From contig JAZQLQ010000003.1 in the NCBI GenBank assembly GCA_045542735.1, positions 1 to 64,000 of the forward strand: DNA of 64,000 nt. The letters are read 5' to 3'. Positions 24,618 through 34,123 of this stretch are shown piece after piece. This DNA comes from UBA2882 sp045542735. Its GTDB lineage: Bacteria; Bacillota; Clostridia; Lachnospirales; Lachnospiraceae. A program made the position numbers and the translations under genes. Every line of letters starts with the position of its first letter. The stretch's first letter is position 1. The notes under the pieces were generated by a model that made no database searches, was not told the origin of the DNA, and worked only from the letters and a program-made list of their open reading frames with translations.

Positions 24618-26021
24618 TTACCGTTTCTGAAAGGGATTCCGATACTCTGCCACATCACCCAATTCTTCAGAAATACGCAATAATTGATTGTATTTTGCCA
24701 CACGGTCGCTACGGCATGGCGCTCCGGTCTTGATCTGTCCCGCATTAACTGCCACTGCCAAATCTGCAATAAAGGCATCCTCCGTCTCACCACTACGATG
24801 GCTAATGACTGCCTTATATCCATTCTTGTGCGCCATCTCAATAGCTTCCATAGCTTCGCTGACGGTACCAATCTGATTTACCTTAACCAAAATTGCATTG
24901 GCAACACCAAGCTTAATCCCTGCATCCAAGCGTTTGGTATTAGTCACAAATAAATCATCACCAACCAACTGCACCTTATCGCCAATACGTTTGGTCATTT
25001 CCTTCCAACCTTCCCAGTCATCTTCTGCTAATCCGTCCTCAATAGAGATAATCGGATATTTTTCAATCAATTCTTCATAATAAGATATCATTTCATTAGC
25101 ATCGCGGATAACCTCTTCTGTATTAATCAAACGATCCGCTGATACTCCTGCCTCATATGCACCATGTGGAATGGTCTGAGGTAATTCCATTTTATTTTTA
25201 CGTCTACGACTCTCTGTTTCACCCGGAAAATGATACATACCGTCTGTTTCATCATATAGTTCACTGGATGCCACATCCAATGCAATCTTAATATCTTCAC
25301 CCGGTGTATAACCCGCAGCCTTAATGGCCTCTACAATTAAAGATAGCACCGCTTCCGCATCGGGTAAATCCGGTGCGAAACCACCTTCATCACCCACACC
25401 GGTCGATAGACCTCTCTGCTTACAAAGTTGTTTTAGATTGTGATACACCTCTGCGCAGATTCTAAGACAATCCCCAAAATCCTCCGCTTTCACCGGCATA
25501 ATCATAAACTCTTGAAAATCAACGGTATTATCCGCATGCTTTCCACCATTTAAAATATTCATCATGGGAACAGGTAACAGGCTTGTATGCACACCACCCA
25601 AATATTGATATAACGGAATGTGCAGACTTTCTGCTCCGGCTCTTGCTACCGCCATAGAAACAGCAAGCATGGCATTGGCACCCAAATTACCTTTGTTATC
25701 CGTACCATCGATATGCTGCAATACGCGATCGATTTCTATCTGATTCAGTGCATTCATTCCAATCAAGGCATCTGATATCTTTGTCTCAATATTATTTACG
25801 GCATTTCTCACGCCAAGCCCCATATACCGAGTCTCGCCGTCACGCAATTCTACGGCTTCAAATTGACCGGTACTGGCTCCGCTTGGTACTGCAGCTCTCC
25901 CTCTGTAATAGTGGCCTGTCATAGTATCTGTAACCGTAATCTCGGCTTCTACTGTGGGATTACCTCGGGAATCTAATATTTCTCTTCCCCGCACACCCGA
26001 TATTCTCATCATTGATTTCAT
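24618..26021 (-). CDS. eno: Enolase with an extra internal segment
   Basis: Phosphopyruvate hydratase of glycolysis. All key residues are visible: SGAS loop at 47-50, Glu212 in GDEGGFAPD, metal ligands Asp249, Glu327 and Asp354 (IALDVASSE, SIEDG, GDDLF), Lys380 in ILVKVNQIGT and the SHRSGETEDAFIADLAV segment. At 467 residues it is about 35 longer than typical enolase (about 430). The excess lies at about 268-302, between the Asp249 strand and the helix before SIEDG, beginning ETESRRRKNKMELPQ. It is in frame and the protein is otherwise normal. The ATG at 26021 follows AGGAGG; a longer reading to 26057 would start inside a hairpin. Could be a second, specialised enolase. Confidence 0.94.
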   Translation of the reverse strand: MKSMMRISGVRGREILDSRGNPTVEAEITVTDTMTGHYYRGRAAVPSGASTGQFEAVELRDGETRYMGLGVRNAVNNIETKISDALIGMNALNQIEIDRVLQHIDGTDNKGNLGANAMLAVSMAVARAGAESLHIPLYQYLGGVHTSLLPVPMMNILNGGKHADNTVDFQEFMIMPVKAEDFGDCLRICAEVYHNLKQLCKQRGLSTGVGDEGGFAPDLPDAEAVLSLIVEAIKAAGYTPGEDIKIALDVASSELYDETDGMYHFPGETESRRRKNKMELPQTIPHGAYEAGVSADRLINTEEVIRDANEMISYYEELIEKYPIISIEDGLAEDDWEGWKEMTKRIGDKVQLVGDDLFVTNTKRLDAGIKLGVANAILVKVNQIGTVSEAMEAIEMAHKNGYKAVISHRSGETEDAFIADLAVAVNAGQIKTGAPCRSDRVAKYNQLLRISEELGDVAEYRNPFQKR

Positions 26022-26022
26022 A

Positions 26023-26061
26023 AAAAATGGACCTCCTTTTTTACTAAGGGTGTCCATTTTT
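26023..26061 (-). promoter_or_regulatory. Hairpin between ilvA and eno covering the eno ribosome site
   Basis: On the minus strand AAAAATGGAC (26052-26061) and GTCCATTTTT (26023-26032) are perfect 10-bp arms; inside, CCTT and AAGG can pair further. The 3-prime arm ends in a run of T directly before the eno ATG, and the AGGAGG of eno lies mainly in the loop with its edge in the stem. It resembles a terminator for ilvA fused to the eno leader, so it could both reduce readthrough and hide the ribosome site. Confidence 0.65.
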
Positions 26062-26064
26062 GAT

Positions 26065-27288
26065 TTAAATATTCGTTCTCACCAATTTAGGTTTATAACC
26101 GTTTTTCTCCAAAGCTTTCATAATTTCTTCTTTATGCTCGGTACCGAATGCTTCCAAAGTAATGCGAAGCTCTACGGCAGCATTACGGTTGGTTGTTACA
26201 AACTGGTTGTGCTCCAATTTGATAACATTTCCGCTTGCTTCTGCAATGATACCGGCAACACGGCAAAGTTCACCGGGTTTATCAGGCAACAATACAGATA
26301 CCGTAAAGATACGGTCACGGAAAATCAAGCCCTGCTGTACCACGGAAGACATGGTAATGACATCCATATTTCCGCCACTTAAAATAGATACCACTTTTTT
26401 ATTCTTGATATCCAGATGTTTTAATGCTGCGACGGTCAGTAAACCGGAATTTTCTACAATCATCTTGTGGTTTTCCACCATATCAAGGAAGGCTACTACC
26501 AGTTCTTCATCCTCTACGGTAATGATGTCATCCAGGTTTTCTTGCAAATAAGGGAAGATATTGGAACCGGGTGTTTTTACCGCAGTACCGTCTGCAATGG
26601 TGCTGACACCGGGAAGTGTCACAACCTTTCCTGCTTTCAAGGATTCCTGTAAGCAGTTTGCTCCTGCCGGTTCTACACCGATAACTTTAATCTTGGGATT
26701 TAATAACTTCGCTAAAGTAGATACACCGGTAGCAAGTCCGCCACCACCAATGGGAACTAAAATATAATCAACCAAAGGAAGTTCTTTAACAATTTCCATG
26801 GCAATACTGCCCTGTCCGGTTGCAACCGCAGGGTCATCAAAAGGATGGATAAATGTATAACCATGCTCTTTTGCCAGCTCTAAGGCTTTGTCACAAGCTT
26901 CATCATATACATTGCCGTATAAAACAACTTCTGCTCCATAGCTTTTTGTACGATTCACTTTAATTAAAGGTGTAGTTGTAGGCATTACAATGATTGCCTT
27001 TGCACCATAACATTTTGCCGCATAAGCCACACCCTGTGCATGGTTTCCGGCAGATGCGGTAATGATACCTCTCTGACGCTCGTCCTCAGTCAAGGTACTC
27101 ATTTTATAATAAGCACCTCTTACCTTATACGCTCCTGTAAACTGCATATTTTCCGGTTTTAAATATACTTTATTGCCGGTCTGTGCACTTAAATACTCAC
27201 TATATACAAGCTCTGTAGGTAAAGTAGCTTCTTTGACTTTCTCAGATGCTTCTTCAAATCTCTCTAATGTTAACATTTCACTGCTCAT
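26065..27288 (-). CDS. ilvA: Threonine ammonia-lyase with C-terminal ACT domain
   Basis: PLP enzyme converting threonine to 2-oxobutanoate and ammonia, 407 residues. PLP Lys lies in TGAYKVRGAYYKM; SAGNHAQGVAYA and the glycine loop PIGGGGLATGVS follow, with VEPAGANC beyond. Residues from about 325 (FTVSVLLPDKPGELCRVAGI) form a single ACT domain. This size and layout fit the TdcB-like/short IlvA form of Clostridia rather than the long E. coli IlvA with its C-terminal regulatory pair. AAGGA precedes the ATG at 27288. It lies 13 bases after ftsY and may share that transcript. Confidence 0.92.
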   Translation of the reverse strand: MSSEMLTLERFEEASEKVKEATLPTELVYSEYLSAQTGNKVYLKPENMQFTGAYKVRGAYYKMSTLTEDERQRGIITASAGNHAQGVAYAAKCYGAKAIIVMPTTTPLIKVNRTKSYGAEVVLYGNVYDEACDKALELAKEHGYTFIHPFDDPAVATGQGSIAMEIVKELPLVDYILVPIGGGGLATGVSTLAKLLNPKIKVIGVEPAGANCLQESLKAGKVVTLPGVSTIADGTAVKTPGSNIFPYLQENLDDIITVEDEELVVAFLDMVENHKMIVENSGLLTVAALKHLDIKNKKVVSILSGGNMDVITMSSVVQQGLIFRDRIFTVSVLLPDKPGELCRVAGIIAEASGNVIKLEHNQFVTTNRNAAVELRITLEAFGTEHKEEIMKALEKNGYKPKLVRTNI

Positions 27289-27301
27289 GTTATCCTTCTT
27301 C

Positions 27302-28246
27302 CTACTCCTCTGTCTGGGGAGCTACATCAAATAATGCGTTTACAAACTGATCCGCATCAAATTTCTGTAAATCTTCAATACTTTCTCCGACACCAATGTA
27401 TTTTACCGGTATCTGCAACTCGGACTGAATTGCCACTGCAATACCGCCCTTGGCCGTTCCATCAAGTTTGGTCAAAATAATACCTGTTAAATCTGCAACC
27501 TGTGCAAACTCTCTTGCCTGATTTAACGCATTCTGTCCTGTTGTACCATCCAATACTACCAGGTTTTCACGGTGAACACCGGGAAATTCGCGGTCGATGA
27601 TACGGTTAATCTTTTTCAACTCTTCCATCAGGTTTTTCTTGTTATGAAGTCTTCCTGCAGTATCACATAAAAGGACATCTACATGTCTGGCTTTAGCCGC
27701 ATTTACTGCATCAAAAATGACACTGGCAGGATCTGCACCTTCACTTCCGCTGATGATATCAACACCGGCTCTGTGGGACCACTCCTCAAGCTGTTCGATT
27801 GCTGCCGCACGGAAGGTATCCGCAGCTGCCATCAATACTTTTCTACCTTGATCCTTTAATTTGCCTGCAAGCTTTCCGACAGATGTTGTCTTGCCCACAC
27901 CATTAACACCAATCACCAATACAACTGATTGCTCTGTCTCAAAATCATATGCCGTGCTTTCCACACGCATCTGTTCTTTGATATTTTCAATCAGCAAATG
28001 CTTACACTCGGAAGGCTCTTTGATATGTTGCTCTTTTACCTGTTGTTTTAAGCGCTCAATAATTTTGTTGGTGGCACTGACACCAATATCTCCCATAATA
28101 AGGATTTCTTCTAATTCCTCATAAAAATCCTCGTCAATATTGGAAAATCCGCTAAAAACATTATCGATTCCATGTACAATATTATTTCTTGTCTTGGCAA
28201 GACCTGCTTTCAGTCTGCCAAAGAAACCCAATTTTTCTTCTGACAT
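27302..28246 (-). CDS. ftsY: Signal recognition particle receptor FtsY
   Basis: SRP receptor GTPase that docks ribosome-SRP complexes at the membrane; 314 residues, without the long acidic A domain of E. coli. The N domain begins near 1-95. The G domain shows G1 GVNGVGKTTSVGKLAG, DTFRAAAIEQLE, G3 DTAGRLHN, G4 TKLDGTAKGG and the closing GVGESIEDLQKFD. It follows smc by 15 bases, the standard rnc-smc-ftsY order in Firmicutes. Confidence 0.97.
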   Translation of the reverse strand: MSEEKLGFFGRLKAGLAKTRNNIVHGIDNVFSGFSNIDEDFYEELEEILIMGDIGVSATNKIIERLKQQVKEQHIKEPSECKHLLIENIKEQMRVESTAYDFETEQSVVLVIGVNGVGKTTSVGKLAGKLKDQGRKVLMAAADTFRAAAIEQLEEWSHRAGVDIISGSEGADPASVIFDAVNAAKARHVDVLLCDTAGRLHNKKNLMEELKKINRIIDREFPGVHRENLVVLDGTTGQNALNQAREFAQVADLTGIILTKLDGTAKGGIAVAIQSELQIPVKYIGVGESIEDLQKFDADQFVNALFDVAPQTEE

Positions 28247-28261
28247 AGGAATCCTCCCGTC

Positions 28262-31200
28262 TTATTTAATATCCTTATCAATCAAATCCACACTTACCAA
28301 TGTAGACACACCCTTCTCCTGCATGGTTATACCATAGAGACGGTCAGCCTTTTCCATCGTACCACGTCTATGTGTGATAACAATGAACTGTGTGTGCTTG
28401 GTAAGCTTATGTAAGTAGTTTGCAAAACGTCCTACGTTAGATTCGTCTAACGCCGCTTCAATCTCATCCAAGAGACAGAAAGGTGAAGGCTTCAGGTTCT
28501 GAATTGCAAACAACAGTGCAATGGCAGTCAAGGCTTTCTCTCCACCGGAAAGCTGCATCATGTTCTGCAATTTCTTTCCCGGAGGTTGTGCAATAATACG
28601 GATACCTGCTTCCAGAATATCTTCCTCTTCAATCAATTCCAGAGTACCCTTACCGCCACCGAACAATTCTTTGAATACCTTATCAAACTCTTTCTTAATC
28701 TCGGCAAATTTTTCTTCGAACTGTTTGCGCATAGCAGTATCCAGTTCTTCAATAATGCCCATCAATTGCTTCTCAGCTTCAATCAAATCGTCATACTGTC
28801 CCTTTAGGAAGGTATAACGCTCCATAACGCTCTTATAATCTTCAATGGCATTGACATTGACATCGCCTAAACGCTTAATGGCATCCTTAACTGCCGCTGC
28901 ATCACGTTTCATAACCGTCAAATCCGTCATCTCTTCATTACGAAGTGCTGCCGCATCAGACAATGTGATCTCATATTCGTTCCACATATAGTTAATCTGC
29001 GCTTCTACGGATTCTTCCAAACGCTCTTTCTGCGCATTCAGACGATATACTTCTTTATCCAAGGATGTCATACGCTCAGACAATGCCTCGCGGTCATTAA
29101 AGAAGTTTTTCTGTTTGCCCATCAACTCTTCTCTACGTTTGGTATTAGCAGCCAGTTTCTTTTCATTTTCATTCTGGCTGTCGTGAGATGCCGCAATGGT
29201 CTTTTCAATCTCTATGATATCAGCTTTCTTTTGCTCAATATCTCCCACTGTCTTTTCCATACCGGAAAGAATCTCTGCAAGTTCTTCTTCATATCTGCCA
29301 CGTTCTGCCAAGATACGATCCAAGTTCTGCTGCTCGAAGGATTGCTTCTGGATCACTTTTTCCATCTCCACATCCATCTCTGCATTGTGTGCAGCCTGTT
29401 CGCTTTCCTGTACACGGACTTCATCCAGTTCTTTCTGGAATTCTCCAATCTGAATCTGGACATTTTTCTCCATCTGCTCAGAATTGGCAAGCTCTGTTAC
29501 CGCATTTTCTTTTCCTTCGGTGATCTCTGTAAGCTGCTGTTCAATCTCAGCCTGCTCTTCCTTCAACTGTGAGTAGCCTTTTCCTGTTTCGTTTCTCTTC
29601 TCTTCTGCCTGGATCACATTGAGTCTGGCTGTATTCTGTGCAATAAAACGTTCCTGTAAGGTCGCTTTTACTTCTTCCAGGTCACGTCGGATCTGCATTC
29701 TCTCATTTTTGGTTTTCTCGATGTCATCTAAAAGATTGTCAATATCTTTCAGATAACCTTTAACTTTTGCTTCCAGTTCGTCCATCTCACGGCGACGTCC
29801 CAAAAGATTACTGGAATTTTTGAAAGCACCACCACTGATAGCACCACCGGGTACTAAGAGTTCACCTTCGATGGTAACCATACGAACGCCATAATCAAAC
29901 TTTCTGGCAATTTTTACCGCATTGTCCACATTGTCTACTACGACAATACGTCCCAACATAGCTTTTGCTACATTGCGGTATTCTTTCTTGGTATTCACCA
30001 ATTCATTGGCCATACCAATGACACCTTTTTCTTCTAAAACCTCAGGGGTCTTAAACTCCTGTGGATTGGTGATACTGGTCAAGGGTAAGAATGTAGCACG
30101 ACCGTGTTTGTTTTTCTTTAAGAAAGCAATCATTTTCTTTGCTGTTTCTTCATCATCGGTAACAATATTTTGAATATTGCCGCCCAGCGCAGTCTCAATG
30201 GCTGTCTCGTATTTTTCTTCTACCTTAATGATGTCAGCAACAACACCAATGATTCCTTTGTTTTCTTCCTTCTGCTCCATGACCTTACGGATACTGTTAC
30301 CATAGCCGTCATAACGCTCTGTCAAGTTGCTAATGGCATCCAATTTGGATTTCGCCTGGTGGTAAAGCACCTGTGTATCACGAAGTTTCTGGTCTTTTGC
30401 AGAAAGTTCATCGGTAATCTCATGATTTCTTTCTTCTAAGGAAGTCTGTTTCTCATTTAACTTACCGATTTCCTCATTTATAACCTCAAATTCACCCTGC
30501 AATTTAGCAATGGCTTCCTCATGCTTCGCTTCATCGGATTTAGCACGAAGTAAACGGGAATTCAGCTCTGCTTTGCGGATCAGAATCTGTTCCATTCGGG
30601 TATCAAAACTACTGATACGGGACTTGATACCGGCTCTGTCATTCAATGCCTGAATAATAGAATTCTTACCGGTCTCAATCTGCTCGTTGAGCTCTTCCAT
30701 GCGGTTTTGCAATGCTTCCAACTTGGCAACAGCTTCCGCTTTCTGTGCTTCCATATCGGCCAGTGCATCGTCAAATTGCTTTTTACCTGCAAGGATTTCT
30801 TCTTTTTCTTTATCCTTTTCGGAAATCTGTTCCTGCAAAGAAGCCTGTCTGTTTTTCAGATGCTCTTCATTTCCGGTTGCAGATAAAATCTGTTCCTTTA
30901 AGACATTAATCTGACCTTCCAGTCTTCCTCGCATCACATTGGTATCAGATAACGCAGTACGCTCTTCTTCAATATTGCGCTCCAGTTCTTCCAACTCTTC
31001 TGCAATCTTATCATACTCAGATTTAATATTTTCATATTGCTCTGTAGTTTGGTTTAAATCATCAGAAGCAATTTTCAACTTCTCTTCCACACTTTGGAAC
31101 TGTTCTTTGAGACGGGCATTCTCCAATAAGAACATATTCACATCCAAAGTTTTTAATTCCTCTTTTTGTTTCAAGTAAATCTTTGCCTTCTCAGACTGTT

Positions 31201-31819
31201 TCTCCAAAGGCCCAATTTGCTTCTCCAGCTCAGCTAAAATGTCACTGATACGAAGCATATTTGCTTTTTCGTCTTCCAGTTTTTTCTGTGCTGTCACTTT
31301 TCTACGTTTAAACTTAACAATACCTGCCGCCTCATCAAAAAGTTCACGACGTTCCTCGGGCTTACCACTTAAGATTTTATCAATCTGACCCTGTCCGATA
31401 ATGGAATAACCTTCTTTACCGATACCGGTATCATAAAATAATTCATTGACATCCTTTAATCGGCAAGGTGCACCATTGATCAAATATTCACTTTCTCCGG
31501 AACGATAAATTCTTCTTGCAACGGTAACCTCTTCAAAGTCAATGGCAAGGGAATGGTCACTATTATCTAAGGTAATGGCAACATAGGCATATCCCAAGGG
31601 CTTACGGTTTTCTGTACCCGAAAAGATAACGTCCTGCATACTTGCACCACGCAACTGTTTGATTCGCTGTTCACCAAGCACCCAACGGACAGCATCGGCA
31701 ACATTACTCTTACCACTACCGTTAGGACCTACGATACCCGTGATGCCGGGATGAAACTGAAACAGTATTTTATTTGCAAAGGACTTAAATCCATGAACTT
31801 CAATACTCTTTAAATACAT
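28262..31819 (-). CDS. smc: Chromosome partition protein SMC
   Basis: Condensin ATPase of 1185 residues, the usual bacterial SMC length. Walker A is GPNGSGKSNVADAVRW (about 32-47), with Q-loop near RGASMQDVIFSG. Two long coiled-coil arms flank a hinge around 510-660 (GVVADIIKVEEKYETAIETA then GGAISGGAFKNSS). The C-terminal signature is MMQLSGGEKALTAIALL and Walker B FCLLDEIEAALDE. It is coupled to rnc (3 bases apart) and ftsY. ScpA and ScpB are not in the window. Confidence 0.98.
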   Translation of the reverse strand: MYLKSIEVHGFKSFANKILFQFHPGITGIVGPNGSGKSNVADAVRWVLGEQRIKQLRGASMQDVIFSGTENRKPLGYAYVAITLDNSDHSLAIDFEEVTVARRIYRSGESEYLINGAPCRLKDVNELFYDTGIGKEGYSIIGQGQIDKILSGKPEERRELFDEAAGIVKFKRRKVTAQKKLEDEKANMLRISDILAELEKQIGPLEKQSEKAKIYLKQKEELKTLDVNMFLLENARLKEQFQSVEEKLKIASDDLNQTTEQYENIKSEYDKIAEELEELERNIEEERTALSDTNVMRGRLEGQINVLKEQILSATGNEEHLKNRQASLQEQISEKDKEKEEILAGKKQFDDALADMEAQKAEAVAKLEALQNRMEELNEQIETGKNSIIQALNDRAGIKSRISSFDTRMEQILIRKAELNSRLLRAKSDEAKHEEAIAKLQGEFEVINEEIGKLNEKQTSLEERNHEITDELSAKDQKLRDTQVLYHQAKSKLDAISNLTERYDGYGNSIRKVMEQKEENKGIIGVVADIIKVEEKYETAIETALGGNIQNIVTDDEETAKKMIAFLKKNKHGRATFLPLTSITNPQEFKTPEVLEEKGVIGMANELVNTKKEYRNVAKAMLGRIVVVDNVDNAVKIARKFDYGVRMVTIEGELLVPGGAISGGAFKNSSNLLGRRREMDELEAKVKGYLKDIDNLLDDIEKTKNERMQIRRDLEEVKATLQERFIAQNTARLNVIQAEEKRNETGKGYSQLKEEQAEIEQQLTEITEGKENAVTELANSEQMEKNVQIQIGEFQKELDEVRVQESEQAAHNAEMDVEMEKVIQKQSFEQQNLDRILAERGRYEEELAEILSGMEKTVGDIEQKKADIIEIEKTIAASHDSQNENEKKLAANTKRREELMGKQKNFFNDREALSERMTSLDKEVYRLNAQKERLEESVEAQINYMWNEYEITLSDAAALRNEEMTDLTVMKRDAAAVKDAIKRLGDVNVNAIEDYKSVMERYTFLKGQYDDLIEAEKQLMGIIEELDTAMRKQFEEKFAEIKKEFDKVFKELFGGGKGTLELIEEEDILEAGIRIIAQPPGKKLQNMMQLSGGEKALTAIALLFAIQNLKPSPFCLLDEIEAALDESNVGRFANYLHKLTKHTQFIVITHRRGTMEKADRLYGITMQEKGVSTLVSVDLIDKDIK

Positions 31820-31822
31820 ACT

Positions 31823-32512
31823 TTACCTCTCTGTGCCATTTTGTTTTAAAAGGGCATCATATGCCGCATGCTGCTGTGCGGTTTTCTTACTTTTTCCTTG
31901 CCCGGTTCCGATGGGCTGTCCATTCAATCTGGCTTCCATTACAAAGTTTTTTTCATGCTCGGGACCTTCCTCTCGGATCAACTCATAAGTCAGTTCTCCA
32001 AGCTTCGCTTCCTGAATACGCTCCTGCAAAATTGATTTTGCATCATAAAACAGACGTTTATTGTCCAAATCATTTAATACAAAGCCATGGACAAACTTTT
32101 TGGCCGCATCAAGACCCCCATCCAGATAGATAGCTCCAATAATGGCCTCTACAGCATCCGCAATAATAGAATCTCTTTCTCGGCCTCCATTACTCTCTTC
32201 GCCTTTACCAAAGACCATGTAGCCTCCAAGCTGCAATTCTCTTGCAGTAATAGCCAAGGCCTGTTCGCAAACTGCCGATGCACGCATCTTGGTCAGATTT
32301 CCTTCGGTCTCTTCGGGATAAGTGTGGTAAAAAAAATCACTGCTGATTAATTCCAATACCGCATCTCCCAAATACTCAATGCGCTCATAATTTTTCCATT
32401 TATTAATTTTTTGCTCGTTGGAAAAAGAACTATGGGTCAATGCCTGTCTAAGCAAACTCTTATCCTGAAAGCAATACCCAATCTTTCCTTCTAATTCTTC
32501 TAACAAAAACAT
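31823..32512 (-). CDS. rnc: Ribonuclease III
   Basis: Double-strand-specific endonuclease for rRNA and mRNA processing; 229 residues. The catalytic signature is NYERIEYLGDAVLELISSD (about 41-59), with the second acidic cluster DAVEAIIGAIYLDGG. The C-terminal dsRNA-binding domain spans about 157-225. It precedes smc by 3 bases, so it is co-translated. Upstream a hairpin terminator separates it from acpP, yet no strong promoter is seen between, so readthrough probably supplies it. Confidence 0.97.
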   Translation of the reverse strand: MFLLEELEGKIGYCFQDKSLLRQALTHSSFSNEQKINKWKNYERIEYLGDAVLELISSDFFYHTYPEETEGNLTKMRASAVCEQALAITARELQLGGYMVFGKGEESNGGRERDSIIADAVEAIIGAIYLDGGLDAAKKFVHGFVLNDLDNKRLFYDAKSILQERIQEAKLGELTYELIREEGPEHEKNFVMEARLNGQPIGTGQGKSKKTAQQHAAYDALLKQNGTER

Positions 32513-32533
32513 AAATTGCGTTCCTTAACAACG

Positions 32534-32552
32534 AAAAAGCCCGAGCGGGCTT
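32534..32552 (-). terminator. Short GC-rich terminator between acpP and rnc
   Basis: AAGCCC-GCTC-GGGCTT followed by TTTCG on the minus strand, 8 bases past the acpP stop. Short stem and T run suggest partial termination (attenuation of rnc-smc-ftsY). Confidence 0.75.
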
Positions 32553-32559
32553 ATCTCGT

Positions 32560-32793
32560 TTATTTCTTTTTTGCTGTCCTGATATAATCAAGGGCTTCCG
32601 AAACTGTTTTGATCTTCTCAATTTTTTCCGGAATCACTTCAACCTCAAAGGTTTCTTCCATCTGCATCACAACCTGATACATATCCAGAGAATCCGCTCC
32701 CAGATCCGTTTCAAAATTGCTGTCCATTGTAACTTCATCCGGGGCGACACCCAAGATTTTCACCAGAAGTTCCCGCAAAACTTCAAATTCCAT
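32560..32793 (-). CDS. acpP: Acyl carrier protein
   Basis: Carrier of growing fatty acyl chains, 77 residues, very acidic. The phosphopantetheine attachment Ser is in GADSLDMYQVV (about Ser36). It follows plsX by 16 bases; plsX and acpP are a common pair in Firmicutes, where PlsX takes acyl chains from ACP. Confidence 0.97.
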   Translation of the reverse strand: MEFEVLRELLVKILGVAPDEVTMDSNFETDLGADSLDMYQVVMQMEETFEVEVIPEKIEKIKTVSEALDYIRTAKKK

Positions 32794-32809
32794 CGTAACG
32801 ACGTCCTTC

Positions 32810-33823
32810 CTATTCGCTTATCTGAGCAAGTCCTTCTTTAATCTTCTCATTAATTTTCTGTTCTTTAAATTTTACACACTGTTCAATACAGTTTCTGATA
32901 ACCACTGCATTGGAATTACCGTGGGATTTTACAACCAGGCCGTTTAATCCTAAAAGCGGTGCCCCACCATGAGAATCTGTATCAAAGTGAGCCAGTGCTT
33001 TCTTTAATGCCGGTTTAATCAAAAGTGCACCGATTTTGGTACGAACATTTGTCATCAGCACGTCTTTCATGGTCTTCATCAAAACCTTACCGGTTCCTTC
33101 AAAAGTTTTTAAAACTGCATTACCAACAAATGCTTCACAGACAACAACATCTGCAGCACCCATGGGTACATCTCTTCCTTCAATGTTACCGATAAAATTA
33201 ATATCGGGACATGCTTTTAATAAAGGATGGGTTTCTTTTACAAGGGCATTACCTTTTTCCTCTTCTGCGCCGTTACTCACCAACGCTACACGGGGATTTT
33301 TAATACCCATAACACTTTCCATATAGATAGAACCCATTTTTGCAAACTGTACCAGATGAGAAGGTCTCGCATCTACATTGGCACCACAATCAATCAATAA
33401 CGCTACACCATCTGCCGTAGGAAGAAGGGGTGCCAACGGTGCTCTCTCCACACCTTTAATACGGCCTACCAGCACAGTGCCGCCTACCAAAACCGCTCCG
33501 GTACTTCCGGCAGATACAAAAGCATCTGTAATACCTTCTTTTGTCATCTGCATACCTTTTACAATCGAAGAATCTTTTTTCTTGCGGATTGCATTTACAG
33601 GTGCTTCCGACATCTCAATCACATCTTCTGTATGTATCACTTCAATACGTTCTTTGTCATATGTGTACTTTGCCAGTTCAGCATTTACCATGTCTTCCTT
33701 ACCAAGCAAATACACTTTTACATTATCCATTTCATTAATCGCCTGTACGGCGCCTTTTACAATTTCACCGGGGGCGTTGTCGCCACCCATTGCATCCAAT
33801 GCAACATTTACTAATTCTGCCAT
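32810..33823 (-). CDS. plsX: Phosphate acyltransferase PlsX
   Basis: Converts acyl-ACP and inorganic phosphate to acyl phosphate, the first step of phospholipid synthesis with PlsY. 337 residues. Conserved motifs: NVALDAMGGDNAPGEIVKGA at the N-terminus, AFVSAGSTGAVLVGG, LIDCGANVDARP, and NIEGRDVPMGAADVVVCEAF. It starts a new transcript from the promoter at 33850-33878, after the rpmF terminator. Its strong AGGTTTATAAATT leader has GGAGG 10 bases before the ATG. Confidence 0.97.
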   Translation of the reverse strand: MAELVNVALDAMGGDNAPGEIVKGAVQAINEMDNVKVYLLGKEDMVNAELAKYTYDKERIEVIHTEDVIEMSEAPVNAIRKKKDSSIVKGMQMTKEGITDAFVSAGSTGAVLVGGTVLVGRIKGVERAPLAPLLPTADGVALLIDCGANVDARPSHLVQFAKMGSIYMESVMGIKNPRVALVSNGAEEEKGNALVKETHPLLKACPDINFIGNIEGRDVPMGAADVVVCEAFVGNAVLKTFEGTGKVLMKTMKDVLMTNVRTKIGALLIKPALKKALAHFDTDSHGGAPLLGLNGLVVKSHGNSNAVVIRNCIEQCVKFKEQKINEKIKEGLAQISE

Positions 33824-33849
33824 AATTTATAAACCTCCATACCTTAATA

Positions 33850-33878
33850 AATATACTAGAATAAGGAAGAAAAATCAA
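33850..33878 (-). promoter_or_regulatory. plsX-acpP promoter
   Basis: TTGATT (33873-33878), 17-base spacer and TATATT (33850-33855) on the minus strand, just beyond the rpmF terminator. No FapR-type operator is evident next to it. Confidence 0.65.
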
Positions 33879-33893
33879 GTGGACATGCACCAC

Positions 33894-33926
33894 AAAAAAG
33901 CCACCGACTTTCGTCGATGGCTTTTG
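33894..33926 (-). terminator. Intrinsic terminator of yceD-rpmF
   Basis: AAAGCCATCGAC-GAAA-GTCGGTGGCTTT (two G-U pairs and a stable GNRA loop) followed by a T run on the minus strand, 16 bases after rpmF. Confidence 0.93.
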
Positions 33927-33941
33927 TAGTCTCATCATTTA

Positions 33942-34121
33942 TTAATCTACGCTGATGATCTCTTTCTTGTTGTAAGCGCCGCAAGCTTTACATACTCTGT
34001 GAGGCATCATTAAAGCACCACATTTGCTGCACTTTACTAAAGTAGGAGCGCTCATCTTCCAGTTTGCTCTTCTCTTATCTCTTCTACCTTTAGAAGACTT
34101 ATTTTTAGGACAGATAGACAT
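33942..34121 (-). CDS. rpmF: 50S ribosomal protein L32
   Basis: 59-residue ribosomal protein starting MSICPKNKSSKGRRDKRRAN. The zinc ribbon is CSKCGALMMPHRVCKACG, with all four Cys present (zinc form). It ends NKKEIISVD. Its ATG follows the yceD stop by 2 bases and is preceded by AGGAGGTG, so the two are coupled. The pair yceD-rpmF is conserved across bacteria. Confidence 0.96.
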   Translation of the reverse strand: MSICPKNKSSKGRRDKRRANWKMSAPTLVKCSKCGALMMPHRVCKACGAYNKKEIISVD

Positions 34122-34123
34122 CG

